NCBI GenBank assembly: GCA_027625915.1
Contig: JANTQA010000063.1
Coordinates: forward strand, 2,480,001-2,544,000
Length of the DNA: 64,000 nucleotides
Origin: Anaeramoeba flamelloides
Taxonomy: Eukaryota; Metamonada; Anaeramoebidae
Direction of reading: 5' to 3'
Below the pieces are notes generated by a model that worked only from the letters and a program-made list of their open reading frames with translations, had not been told where the DNA came from and did no database searches. The position numbers and the translations under genes are program-made. This document shows, in pieces, positions 1 to 11,568 of the stretch; position 1 is the first letter of the stretch; every line of letters begins with the position of its first letter.

Positions 1-701
1 CCGATCGGTGTCGATGTTGGCCAAACAATTTCATGATCATGCTTTTGCTTGTGTAGGGCGGGAAGCCTGATACCAAAATTGTCCCCAGAAAAAAGCGAGT
101 TGGTTTGTAAATCATGGATACACACATGATGCTTGGCATGTCCCAGTGTGTGTATGAATTGTAGCTTTCTGCCCCCAAACTCGATGATCTCTCCATCGCT
201 AACCGAACGTACTTTTTCTTCGCTGATCTTGGTCACTGGGCCGTAAAGCTTTTGCACATTGTCTATCCCACCATAGACCTTCGCAGCGGATTCCATTAGT
301 CGTGTGGGATCAACCATATGCCTTGCCCCCCTTGGGTGCACCAGAACAGTAGCATTGCTACAGTGCTTCAAAAGCCCTGATGTGCCTGAGGAATGATCCA
401 AATGGATATGTGTCACAATGATGTATTCGACATTCTCAGGCTTGATCGAGTATTTTTTGAGTGCATTTAATATTATTGGAACACTCCTTCCATTTGTGTT
501 ATCAATAAGCGCGCATTTCGTTTCCTCCCCTTCTATTGATTTTAAAATATATGATCCTGCAATATCATCCATTCCAAAATAATTGCAATCAACTAGAATG
601 ATTTCCCACTCTTCCCAGTAGTTGCATTTTGGATCAAGCTCTTTTAAGTCTTTTGGGTTTGTGGATTCACTCTTTAAAAATTGTTGAATAATTTTATGCA
701 T
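1..701 (-). CDS. MBL-fold metallo-hydrolase, N-terminal 233 residues (3' end beyond the window)
   Basis: Read on the minus strand from ATG at 701, the frame stays open to the left edge, giving 233 residues, so the gene is cut by the window and not broken. It shows the metallo-beta-lactamase fold signature: H98-I-H100-L-D102-H103 (THIHLDHSSG), a third-motif His at 188 (LGHAKHH) and a metal-bridging Asp at 207 (SGDNFG). These are the ligands of a two-metal site as found in hydroxyacylglutathione hydrolases and related MBL hydrolases. There is no signal peptide or membrane segment, so it is probably cytosolic. The substrate cannot be told from the sequence; the motif set does not point to an antibiotic lactamase. 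Its base composition is clearly less AT-rich than the flanking spacer, which supports coding. No intron is visible in this part. Confidence 0.88.
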   Translation of the reverse strand, partial: MHKIIQQFLKSESTNPKDLKELDPKCNYWEEWEIILVDCNYFGMDDIAGSYILKSIEGEETKCALIDNTNGRSVPIILNALKKYSIKPENVEYIIVTHIHLDHSSGTSGLLKHCSNATVLVHPRGARHMVDPTRLMESAAKVYGGIDNVQKLYGPVTKISEEKVRSVSDGEIIEFGGRKLQFIHTLGHAKHHVCIHDLQTNSLFSGDNFGIRLPALHKQKHDHEIVWPTSTPI

Positions 702-2244
702 TATGAGAAAAAAATAAAAAGCAACCCTTGAAATCTTTATGTTTTAAGATTTGTTGGGATTACACTATTAATTGAAAAAGAAATTGAACAAAATTTTCAA
801 GCAATTTGCCAAAAATGTTTACTGGTAATTAAATTATAAATAGGGAAAATTTTCACTTCATTTTCAATTTTCCTTTTTTATTTAGAGCCACAAATGCATT
901 CTTACTTCGTTTGAGAAGTCTTGGTTTAAAAAAGAAAAATATGTAAAAGGAGTGAAAATTTTTTTCTCAGTTATTATTTAAATCCCAGTATAAGAATATC
1001 TCAGTCAGAAATGTAACTGTATAATTTTAAATCCTGTTTCTTTTTTGATTTCATCTTTTGAGGTGGTAATTTAAGGACCACCTACATTTTATATTAACTT
1101 TTTAAGGATTGGAATACAATGTTACAAGATTGAAAAAAAACCATTTATTTGATTATTTGATGAAAGAAAAACCAAAATATTGCAAATTTTTGTTTTTCTA
1201 TTGAATTTTTGGAGCAAAAACTATTTATTGATCCAAAATATTTTAGAGTTTTTCCTAACATTACATGACAAATTTGAATTTGATTTTGTTTACCTCTTGC
1301 TGAACTTTCCTTCCATCTAATTTTAAAGTATATTTATACTCTTATCTTTAACTTGATAATACTTTATGATAAAGCGAAGGTGCTTTTTCGAACATTTTCA
1401 ATTTAAATTAGGAATTAGGGTTTGAGATAATTTTTTGGCCTAAATTGATTAAAATTGCAAAAACAGTAAAATATTTTAATTTTTATCAAGGTTAATGAAC
1501 TTATCATTCTTTGCTTCTAATAATTCATATGATAAATATTTAAAATGAATGTTTTAAAGAATAAAAAACGAAAAATCATTCATTTAATATCTCAATAAAT
1601 AATTTATCTTTTTTAAGTTTTTTTATTTTGTAAAGTTGAATGGAAATTGGATTAGTTTTTTCATCAATTAAAGAGTATTTTGAATTTGGTCAAATATTGT
1701 GATTTAATTAATAAAAATGCTGAAGAAATTAATTCAATGAAAAAAAAAGGAGTTTTATTTTTTTTAATTTAGGAATTTCCAAAGATAAAGTCACAGTGGG
1801 GAGTGAAACTGCCAAAGTATTGAGATTTTATTTACTTAATCTCTTGAGATCCAAAAAAAATCTTAATTTTCAATTTTTAGGTATTGTGGTATTATTCGAA
1901 TTATGGATTTCCCAAACAAATGAAATTTTATGAAAATATGCATTACAAATCATTTCTGATTATCAAAGATCTTGGAACATAACGTGATTATAATTTCTCT
2001 AATAATAATCTAATTAAGTTTTTATTTTTATTTAAGCCCTATATAGATTCCAAAAATTTGGAAACAATTTAAACAGTGAAAATAACATCATTACTGCACT
2101 TTAAATTCAATTTGGAAAGAATTTTGGTTTTACAAAATATTTCATATTTTGTCTTTTTTGTTTTGTTTTCATTTCCTTTTTTGTAGTTACGTAATCTGTT
2201 TCATTAGATCTGAATTTTTTTCCAATGGTTGAAAGAAGGTTAGT

Positions 2245-2575
2245 GTAGAGATTGTTAAATTGGAAAAATCCACATACAACTGGTAGACGGTATCTTAACA
2301 TTTGATTGATCAACCATTTTTGGTGAAATTTCAACACATTTACCAATTCATTTTTTGTTCCGCTCTTTCATTTATTTTAGACACACATGTTTTTATTTTT
2401 GAGTTTTATATTTTTTTTCTTTTATTTGGATTAAAATTATTACTTATTAAAACATAAATACTGGGTTACTTAAATGTTTTTTTATATTAGATTTGCAAAA
2501 ATACAATAAATTGAGGTTTTTTTTGCCTATTTTTGATTTTAGGTTTGTCCAAATTGTTGGAATGGGGTTTAGTTA
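2245..2575 (-). repeat. Dispersed repeat I, copy 1 (inverted partner at the right edge)
   Basis: The reverse complement of this stretch matches the last ~310 bases of the window (63690-64000) over its whole length. Shared segments include the ends near TTGGAATGGGG / CCCCATTCC and the sequence around CACATACAACTGG / CAATTGTATGTGG. The element has no coding capacity. Its TIR status is unclear, because the second copy continues out of the window. Confidence 0.65.
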
Positions 2576-2772
2576 ATAGATCGATAAACTCAACTGTCAT
2601 TTATATTTTTTAATTTTGTTTGAGTAGATGCTATTATTATTTAATTTTTATAATATATTAATTATTTTTCTTCTTCTTCCTTTTTTATTTTAGTAAATTT
2701 TATTACTTTATCTCATAATTCCATTAAATTAATTAATTAAACCTTTTCAGAACTTTTAGCCCAATAAAAATA

Positions 2773-2971
2773 CAGTCAGTTTCACTTTTAAGGCACAAAC
2801 TATCAACTAAATTTAAGGTACAAAAAAAATCTCAAATTGAAGCACAAAATTCGTAATTCTAGTAAAAATAAATTGTAAAAAAAAAAATTCCAAATTTTGT
2901 GCCTTAATTTGAGATTTTTTTTGTGCCTTAAATTTAGTTGATAGTTTGTGCCTTAAAAGTGAAATTGACTG
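2773..2971. mobile_element. Mariner-type MITE, copy 1 (palindromic, TA-flanked)
   Basis: This 199-bp near-perfect palindrome starts CAGTCAGTTTCACTTTTAAG and ends in the reverse complement of that (AAGTGAAATTGACTG). It is bounded on both sides by TA (2771-2772 and 2972-2973). TA duplication and CAGT-type termini are the marks of Tc1/mariner elements. It has no room for a transposase, so it is non-autonomous. Five more copies lie in the window. Confidence 0.85.
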
Positions 2972-4149
2972 TACTGAATTATGATTATGAATTTGGTGAG
3001 TTTTTTTTTTTTTTTAAAAAGGAAAAATTAAAAATAAAAATAAAAATTACCTTATTAACATTTTTTCTGACACAAATGGTATAAAAAGTTTTTATATTAC
3101 TTTATCTGATTTCTCTGATTATTTCTAATCGAATAGTATAGATTTTTGATTTATCATTTTCACAAAAAAAGATGTATCCTCATTACAATTTTAATTCTTG
3201 AACAGTTCCCCATCTTTGAAAAAAAAATGTTAAAGGTACGAAAAGCTGGATATCAGATTAATTTATAAAAAAAATACTTACATAAAAATTTATGATCAAG
3301 ATTCTACAATTTTTGATCCTTGAGTTATTTTATACTCTAAAATTAATATGTTATGTAACATTGATTATTCCAAAATATAAAAAATCTGGACTTTGGTTAC
3401 TGTTGATTAATCTCAAATATTAACATAAGTTTTTGGCCCAAAGGGAAACAAAAAACTTCTTTTTTCTTTTGGCTTTTGGTTAATTGTTAAATAAATTCAA
3501 AATAAAATAAAAAATATCATTTGGTAAATATAAGATTGTAAATTTTTATTAAAAAGTGGGTTCTTGTCTGATGAAAACCCATTTATAATTAAAACAAAAA
3601 TTTACAATTTTATTCCCATGCTTTTTGTATTGCTTATTACTTGTGCTGTTGTTAATAAATATAGGCAGATATAAAAGTTTAACCTGCATTTCAAAATGAA
3701 AAGATTTTTTCTTTTTAAGAGAATACCTATACATTAATAGATATTAGAAATGATTAATAAACCTTAAGATTTCATGGATTTGCTTTTTTAAAGTTCTATT
3801 ATCCAAAATAATTTTGAAATCCTTAAAAGAAAGGATCTCATCTGAAATTCGAAATAATGGAGTTAATTTCTAATAATATTTTTAGAATCAAAAAAACATA
3901 TAATAGCAAAAAAATTAAGATTCGTAAAAAAAAATTTTGTACAAATTACAAATCTAATTTAAAATTTACTTAAAATATCAAGGTGTATACTTCCAAATTT
4001 GATTTTATTTAAGTATAATACTAATTAGTTAATTAGATGTCACATTGGAACAAGAAAGAAAAAAAGTATGGCTTTTATTGTGAAAAAAATTATATTACTT
4101 TGGTAAAGTAGTATTTTGATAACTGTATTTGTTTCAAGATTATTTATTA

Positions 4150-4343
4150 CAATCAGTTCCACTTTTAAGGCACACGTTTCAACGAAATTTAAGGTACAAA
4201 AAAATCTCAAATTGGGTCATAATATTTGTAATTTTTACTTTTACAATTTATTTTATTAGAATCTGGATTTTGTGCCTTAATTTGAGATTTTTCTTGTACC
4301 TTGAATTTCCTTGAAGTTTGTGCCTTAAAAGTGAAACTGAATG
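4150..4343. mobile_element. Mariner-type MITE, copy 2
   Basis: A 194-bp palindrome of the same family as 2773-2971, with TA on both sides (4148-4149 and 4344-4345). The left tip has changed to CAATCAG and the right tip to GAATG, so it is an older or less constrained copy. It overlaps a spurious 61-codon open frame. Confidence 0.82.
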
Positions 4344-4730
4344 TAATAAAAAAAAAACATCACAAAGTTGTAGATTTAAATCTTTTGTTGGATTCCTTAG
4401 ATGAATGAAAGGAAATGTTCCAACTCAACAACAATAAAGATTTTTGTTTTGAGTTTGTTTAGTTATAAACTACATATTTCAAATTGAAAATAAAATTAAA
4501 GAAAGAAAAAATTGCTTTTAAAGATAAATGTATTCTCAAGAAATAGATTGTGTTTGAATTAATGAAACTATTATTGATAAAAATTACTGTGGTAATATGA
4601 TTGATTTAAAAACACTCTCATTCTGCTGAAAGTGGACCATCTTTGCCTTAAAACACAAAAACACAAACTTTTTAGTTACAAGTTCTGAATAGTCTTAAAT
4701 TAAAATTGATTTTCAATTTCAAACAAATAA

Positions 4731-5290
4731 CCTTAAGTTTCACAATCCCTGAAATTTGAAAAGAGATTATAGTGTGTCGTTTTTAGCGATTTGTTAATTT
4801 GGTTCTTCGCTGATCGATCTTGTGCTTGGTATGGATTTTAATAGTGGTTCAAAATAGCAATTTTTGACAATTTATTTTTTTTTTCAGAAATCCCAATTGA
4901 AGAGCTGTAAGACAAATAAATTGATAGGTGTTTAAGAATAAATTTTAATTTTTGTGTTGTAGAAGAAAATTTTCATTTACTTTTTTGTCAATTAACCAAA
5001 TGAAAAAAATTTTTTTCAAAAGCTCCAAATAAAACCAAACATAATTAAAAATTTCAATGAACAACCGACAAAAATCATATTTTATTATGACTTAAGTTCC
5101 ATCCAATTAATCTTACAGCTCTTCAATTGGGATTTCTGAAAAAAAAAATAAATTGTCAAAAATTGCTATTTTGAACCACTATTAAAATCCATACCAAGCA
5201 CAAGATCGATCAGCTAAGAACCAAATTAACAAGTCACTAAAAACTACACAAGACAATCTTTTTTCAGATTTATGGGATTTTAAACCTTAA
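4731..5290. mobile_element. Long palindromic element B, copy 1
   Basis: About 560 bp with terminal inverted repeats of roughly 200 bp (4731-4935 against 5098-5290). Both arms contain GCTGATCGATCTTG-type or complementary sequence and the AGCTCTTCAATTGGGATTTC block. The arms are nearly identical, which suggests a fairly young insertion or strong arm homogenisation. There is no coding sequence between the arms. A related full copy lies at 43751-44316 and a half copy at 20462-20760. Confidence 0.8.
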
Positions 5291-5510
5291 TAGAGTAAAA
5301 ATGAAAGAATAATCCAAATCAAAGGAGAATTTAATGAAAAAACGAAGAAGATAGTTATCCACAATTTAAAAGAGACACCGGCAATTTTTCACTTAAAATT
5401 CTATTAGACATAAGATTTTAACCATCATAACCCTTAAAATCTATCAATTTATTTGTCATTAGATCCATTTTTTTGTTTTTTCTAAACTTTTTTTAATTTT
5501 TTAATACAAT

Positions 5511-8141
5511 ATGTCAAGTGAAGATGTTTTAAGCGACTTTGGTTATTCTGATCAAAGTAATAGTGGAGAAGGTTTTGAAAGTGGAAGTGATAGTGGTTAT
5601 GAAACAGGCAGCGATTCTTATGATGACAAAAAGCCAACAAAACCAAAGGGAAAACCAACAAAACTTGATCTTGAAAATGGTTACTATGACTCAAAAGGTT
5701 TGTGATTTGAAAAACTATTTTCTTCTTGTTTATCATTTCAAAGCCTCAACAAAATATAAAACTAAAAAAAAAGAAAAAATAAATTATTCTTCTTTTTAAT
5801 TTTTTTTCTCTTTTATTTTTATTTTTTTCTCGTTTTTTTTATTTTTTTTGTTTTATTTTTTTTATTATAACTTTCTGAAAATAATAGGTCTACTTGAAGA
5901 AGATGATGATGACGATGCAATCGATGATGCTTTAGATGGGTTTGAAAAGGTTGTAAAATTAGAGATCGAACTTGGAGGTAAAGGTATTTGGGGTTTTAGA
6001 TCCTTAAAACAAGTTGTAAAGCTTGATTTTGAAGATGGTGAATTTGAAGAAATGTTCGAAAAGTATGATGAAATGTTAACATACATTGACTCTGCTGTAC
6101 AAACAAGTAAATCAGAAAAGGTTGGTTTCTTTTCTTCATTTTATTTTTCCAATTTTCTTTTTCTTTTTCTTTTTCTTTTTCTTTTTCTTTTTCTTTTTCT
6201 TTTTCTTTTTCTTTTTCTTTTTCAACCCTAAAAAAAAAAAAAAAAACAAAGAATTTCTAATGATTCAATTAAAACCATATCTCTTTTTTATTATTTTCTT
6301 ATTCTTTTTAATTTTGAAATGATTTATAGTGTTTAAACAGTTTGTTAAATATGGTCTCAAATGATAAAGAATTAAAGGCAGAAATCTTAGAAAAATTTTA
6401 TAAAATCACCTTAGAGGCACTTAAAAAAACAGGAATCATGAGGTTATGGTTTAAGTTAAATTTAAAGCTTGCAAATTTATGGTTTACCAAAGGAGAATAT
6501 ACAAACTTAAACAAGATCCTTTCTGAACTTAAACAACACTGTACATTAAAAGATGGATCTTATGATATTAATAAAGGTAAAGTTTTTAATTTTTTGATTA
6601 ATTCTTAATTTTTATTTTCTTATAATTTGTTTAGTCTTAAAGAAATAAAGAAGAAAGTTACAACAACAAGTATTACGTTACACTGTTGTTCTAAATATTT
6701 TTTTAATCTGAATCAGTACTAAAACTTGTTTAATTTGGTTCAAGCTATTGTAACATAAATTTTAATCCATTTTTCATTAATTCAGAAAATATGTCTTCCC
6801 CCAAAATCATGGTCTGTCAGTAAAGTTATTTTAAAAATGGTTTCTGAAACTTTGATCACTCATATTAATATCAATCAAATATTTTTAAAAATTAAAAGAC
6901 AATTTTCAAATCAAGTTTTTATTGTTCTAAATTCTATTTAATATTTTTTTTTTCAAATATATTTTATATTTATTAACAACATTTTTTTTTTATTTTTTTT
7001 TATTTAATATATTGAATTATCAAAAAAACAAAAAACATCAAATAAAAAACAAAAAACAAAAAACTCAAAATAAAAAACAAATTCTATGATTTAATCAAAA
7101 AGGAACCCAATTGTTAGAAATTTTTGCACTTGAAATTCAAATCTTAGGCGAATTAAAACAATTTAAAAAATTAAAAGATGTATACCAAAAAGCAAAAGCT
7201 ATGGAAACAGCTGTCCCATCACCAAAAATTTTAGGAATTATTAAAGAATCAGGTGGTAAAATGTATTTGAGAGAAAAACGATGGAGCAAGGCATACCTCG
7301 AATTTTTTGAAGCATTTAAAAATTTTGATCTTGCTGGATCACCTAATAAAATCAGATGCTTAAAATATTTAGTCATTTCAAGTATGCTTAAGTTAACAGA
7401 TTTTAATCCATTTGATATTCAAGAAGTTAGCCCATACATCAATAATAAAGAAATTGAACCATTTGTTGATCTTGTTCAAACATATTTAAGGGATGAAATT
7501 GATCGTTTTGAAAAAATTTTACAACAAAAAAAACAAATTTTAGAAGATCCTATCATCAAATTCCATATTCCAGATTTATTTAGAAATATAAGGTAATTAA
7601 TCATTATATATTTTTTATTTCTCTGTATATTTTTTTATTTCTCTTTATTTTTTTTTATATTTTTCAATTTTTATGAAAAAAAGGCGATAAAAACTAAGTT
7701 AATTTTAAAAGTAGACCCATAAAACTATTTCAAGTTTATGATCTCTTTTATTAACCAAATCTCACAACTTTATTAAATGAACAATATTTATAAATTTCTT
7801 TGTCTCGATTAATTTGATATATATTAATTCAATTATAACTGTAATTTTTAATTTTATTGTATTTAATAAATAATAGAATGAAAGTATTAGTTAAAATCAT
7901 AAAACCATACACCAGAATTAAAATTGATTTTGTTGCAAAAGAATTAAATATTACAGGCAAAGAAGTTGAGCCATTATTGGTCGACTTAATACTTGATGAA
8001 AAAATCAATGCAAAAATTGACCAGTTGACAGGAATACTTGAAATTGAAAGTGCAGAAGACCAAACAAAATATACTTCCCTAAAAGAATGGTCATATCACA
8101 TCAATTCAATTTATAATAATTTATCTTCAAAATTAATTTAA
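5511..8141 (+). CDS. CSN2: COP9 signalosome subunit 2, five exons, 473 residues
   Basis: The product is the PCI-domain subunit of the COP9 signalosome, which removes NEDD8 from cullins. I place exons at 5511-5697, 5888-6120, 6330-6576, 7103-7592 and 7877-8141. All junctions are GT...AG and the phases match, giving 474 codons with the stop (human CSN2 is 443 residues). The family is clear from memory: an acidic N-terminus followed by LENGYYDSK, GIWGFRSLKQ, SGGKMYLRE, EFFEAFKNFD, a conserved CLKYLV block, NPFDIQE and LFRNIR, then the winged-helix end with IIKPYTRIKIDFVAKELNI (about residues 395-415). Introns are 190, 209, 526 and 284 nt; the second carries a CTTTTT microsatellite. The N-terminal Ser/Gly/Asp stretch is longer than in animals. 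The rival paralogue, proteasome Rpn6, fits less well at these motifs. Confidence 0.95.
6150..6223 (+). repeat. (CTTTTT)n microsatellite in CSN2 intron 2
   Basis: About twelve tandem CTTTTT units lie between the splice donor at 6121 and the acceptor ending at 6329. They form a long polypyrimidine tract. The tract also produces meaningless Phe/Leu-rich open frames. Confidence 0.9.
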
Positions 8142-8929
8142 AATTAATTTTATTTTTTTATATTTCCATTCTCGAGAATCTTCATTTTTATTTGGTTAAT
8201 TATTTTTTTATTTCTTGCTTTTATTCATTGTGAAAAAAAAAAAAGTATCTTTTAATTTTCATCAAAATTCTTATTTGAATTGTTCTTCATAATTCATTTG
8301 AAACAAAATAAATTTTCATATTTTTAATTTCTTATTAATTATTTTTTGAATTGAAGCTTTTTGTCGGGTGTGTAATATGTGGTAAATTTTTGTTTTTTGA
8401 ATATACTTTGCAAATACCCTTTTTTAAATGTTTAGTAACAACCATAGATTTTTTTCATACTCTGAGGGTGGCTTACTCACGAAAAATGGATAATGTGAAA
8501 ATGCTTATCCATTTTCACAAGAAGATGGAAAATTCTTCATATTTAGCCCAGAATTGCTATTTGATTTAACTTTGAATCGAACGATAACCGAGAGTTTAAA
8601 AAAATCTATGGGATTTAATTCAAAAATAAAAAGAGACTAATATCTCAGTAAAAAGATGAAAGTAAATTGCTTTGAAGCCTATTTAAAACTTTTTATTTTG
8701 ATGTTTTTTTGAGAAAAAAAATTGTAAATTGTAAGCTTTTTCCCAACTTCAGATATAGGAAACAAATATGTAATATAACATACATAAAAATTATTAAAAT
8801 GTATATAGTTAGACAAATATCAACACACAAACTTGAGACTAGACAAGGTATAATATAGAAACATTTAATTCCTTGATCTATTTTTTTTTTTTTTACCAAT
8901 CAAATTATTTTCTGGTTATCCCCAAAAAA

Positions 8930-9190
8930 GAAATATTTTTTTAATATAAACTATATTTCAAAAATTATGACTCACTTGATATAATAAATTGCAAAAAAAA
9001 AAATTATCCTTTAGTATCCAAGAACAATTAATAACTAAATCTGATTTGTAATTGACTTTTAAGTCATTCTAACTATATCAAAAACCTGACGTTTTAAAAA
9101 TTAAAAAAAAAAATAAAACCAAAAAACTCAAAAAAAGTGAATTACAATTTTTAAAATGAGCATTATCGATATTTTCTTACTTATTTTTAA
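8930..9190 (+). repeat. Dispersed repeat R6, copy 1
   Basis: About 260 bp sharing a series of landmarks with 21914-22770, 48260-48505 and, inverted, 59715-59900 and 62325-62480. These are TTTCAAAAATTATGACTCAC, a run of A, TAGTATCCAAGAACAATTAA, CTTTTAA.TTATTCTAA and AATTTTTAAAATGAGCATTAT. It is non-coding. In two other places R6 directly follows element C, so the two may be parts of one larger element. Confidence 0.65.
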
Positions 9191-9776
9191 GTGAAAAAAG
9201 GATTAACTATTAGATTTTGTTCGAATAATTAATTGAATTTTAAATACATTTAATAGTTGTAATTTTCTAAATGATTATTTGTTTTTTCGAAGATCTCTTT
9301 TTTTTTTCACTTCATCTTTGGCAAAAATAAAAAAAAAAAGGGGGGGGGGGTTAGAAAAAAGTAATCACAAGAAACAAAAAAAAAAAAAAAGAAATAAAAA
9401 GAAAAATAAAAATAAAAAGATAAATTTTTCAAGAAAAAAATTTACCAATTTCGAAAAAATGATTCTGTTGGAAAAAATTCGAAAAGATTATAGTTATAAG
9501 AATATGCTGAAAATTCCCAAAACAACTTCCATTAACAATATAAAGTGAGTCAAAATTTTCAAAAAATAGTTTAAATTAAAATATTTTGAAGATTATTTAT
9601 GATTAAATGATGTAGGTATCATTATAACTTTTTTGGAAAGAATTTCGAAAAGACATACTATTTATTATCACTTCCATCTTATACATTTTATTATACTAAA
9701 AGATTAACACAAGGATAAAAATATAGCAGAAAGTTTATTTCACCTTCTTAAGTGATTTTTTTGTTTAAAAAATAAT

Positions 9777-10274
9777 AGACAAGTAGTGAAAAAAATACAC
9801 GACTTGAAAATAATCTCGGACAAGATTTTTAATTGTGATAATTAGGAAAATTGTTTTGTAATTTCTTTTATTTAAAATCGCATCCTTTTTTTTTGAATAA
9901 TCAAACTTTTTAAATTAAAACCCATCCACTTGATAGAATGATGACTAACGAAAATTACACTTTTTCAAAACACCATTATATTTAATCAATCAAAAAACCA
10001 AGAATAAAAATGACCATTTTCCGAACTCTAGTAAATCTCTATAAAACTCGATTGTGTTTCAAAAAAAGTTGATCTACTTTGTACTATCAAACTATTACTT
10101 GAGTATTCTAGAGATATCCTACTTAAATGAGCGTTAAGTAGTTTTATTATTAGATTGATAAAAATATTGGATATTTATAAAAAGGATTTGATTGAAAATA
10201 AATGAAATTACACCAGAATTTCCCTAATATTCACAATTAAAAATCTTGTCCGGGATTATTTTCATTCCTGTCTT
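9777..10274. mobile_element. TIR element K, about 500 bp
   Basis: The stretch 9801-9853 (core AATCTCGGACAAGATTTTTA) is the inverted copy of 10211-10272 (core AAAATCTTGTCCGGGATTAT). The outer tips AGAC/GTCT also match. The left arm carries about 20 extra bases near its tip. No coding sequence lies inside. Only one copy was recognised in the window. Confidence 0.7.
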
Positions 10275-10399
10275 TTTATCTTACTATAATTTAAATTTTT
10301 AGGAATAAAGCAAAATAAATATCAAATTGAAATCAAAGATGAATCCAAAATCAATGGAAAAACTTCTAAATATATTTTTTCTTTATTACTTTTTTAATG

Positions 10400-11156
10400 G
10401 GTGTTTAAAATATTCTCGAAAATACCTAAAAATTTTTTTAACCAACTAAAAACACGTTATGGACAACTTAGAAGATTCCCTAGTGCCAATATACTCAGTT
10501 TAAATGTAAAATAGCAATTTAACTTTCAGACAAAAGTTTTTTGAATTTTCTACTTTAAACTACTCTAAAGAGGTTTCGGTACCTTTTGAGTATATTTGTG
10601 TAATTATAGGTACTTATCAGGGTAAGTGCCTAGGTATGGACTGTGTCAGGGTATTGGTAAGGGTTGTGTTTGTATGTTGTGGTTAAACCAGTTACTTTTA
10701 TGCGATGGGGGGTTAAATAAAGTTTGGCTTGTGTTACCTTATGTCGGATATAGGTATGTGCTATACAATAAGATATTACTCGTTTATTTTTGGATTGTAT
10801 TTAATATTACAAAATTATGGGTAATGATAAACAATTAGAAATTTTCAATTCAAGTACATTTACTCTCATTTAGTTAATACTATTTCGAAATGATCAGAAA
10901 TGTTACAGTCATATAGGATACTTATTCCTTTCACGCAAAATGGGCTGAATACCATTCCCTAAAATTGAAATTTTTTGTATTTTGATTTTTTTAGTAAAAA
11001 AAATTTTTTCTAAATTAAAGGCCAAATTTTCCTTTAAACAGAGTATATTGACACCAGTGTTTCATAGAGGTTGTTCAAAAAGTGTTTTTTCGTGGTTAAA
11101 TAAATTTTCGAGTATTTTCGATTTTTGGGGCATTTTTTGGAATATTTGATAGATTC
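10400..11156 (+). mobile_element. TIR element F, copy 1
   Basis: About 757 bp with related inverted ends (GTGTTT..AAATATTC, AAAACACGTTATGGACAAC, then TTTCATAGAGGTTGTTC on the other side). It matches 58589-59393 in reverse orientation along nearly its full length. The interior is unusually G-rich on the plus strand (10620-10740) for this genome and carries a chance 70-codon frame, which I do not believe is a gene. Confidence 0.75.
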
Positions 11157-11568
11157 TTTTTTAATTTCAAGTTATGATCTTTTATTTATATCAAAATAAA
11201 CTTTAAATAAAAATGAAAATATTGATTTATTTTTTTTATATATTTTGAATATTGATAATTAAATAATTTTGTTTTTTTTTGGTTATTGAAAAAAATATAG
11301 TTTTTTATTTCAAAAATAATTCAAAAAAAAATAAAATCTTTGATATTTTATTGTTTCATAAAGATCAAAAATTATTTTAAAGAAATTTTGAGATTAAAAA
11401 GATAATTGTGAAAAAAAAATTTTTTTTAACCATAAATGTTCAATATTTTGAAATTTTTTTTTTTAAAATGATATTACCACACATTATACACATACCCAAG
11501 CTGAAGGATCTAAAGGGGTGGGTATATATTCGATCTATAAGATTTTGAGAAAATTGATGAAAGGGATT

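Larger units (their letters stand above)
702..5510. other. Intergenic spacer, AT-rich, repeat-bearing
   Basis: There is no convincing gene between the MBL-fold gene and CSN2, which point away from each other. The short open frames here are AT-rich, or lie on the repeats listed separately (2245-2575, 2773-2971, 4150-4343, 4731-5290). The stretch 2640-2710 resembles 35045-35110. I saw no RNA gene. Promoters for the two divergent genes must lie at the ends, but no element can be picked out of such AT-rich sequence. Confidence 0.6.
8142..11568. other. Spacer between CSN2 and POP1 (convergent 3' ends)
   Basis: Both neighbours end here, so this is terminator-side DNA. It holds repeat R6 copy 1 (8930-9190), a G run of 11 at 9340-9350, the TIR element at 9777-10274 and element F copy 1 (10400-11156). 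The open frame at 9279-9548 is mostly Lys/Asn low complexity, and I do not call it a gene. No RNA gene was seen. Confidence 0.6.

Noticed and set aside
1-701. Antibiotic beta-lactamase
   Set aside because: The fold signature is shared by many hydrolases; nothing in the visible part is specific to beta-lactam hydrolysis, and the setting is a eukaryotic genome.
6086-6322. Phe-only frame in CSN2
   Set aside because: It is the CTTTTT microsatellite of intron 2, read in another frame.
9279-9548. Lys/Asn-rich 89-codon open frame
   Set aside because: It is mostly A-run low complexity around a G11 run, starts with a non-ATG codon, and shows no recognisable motif.
10626-10838. 70-codon Leu/Gly/Cys-containing frame
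   Set aside because: It lies in the G-rich interior of element F copy 1, and the frame is not kept in copy 2.
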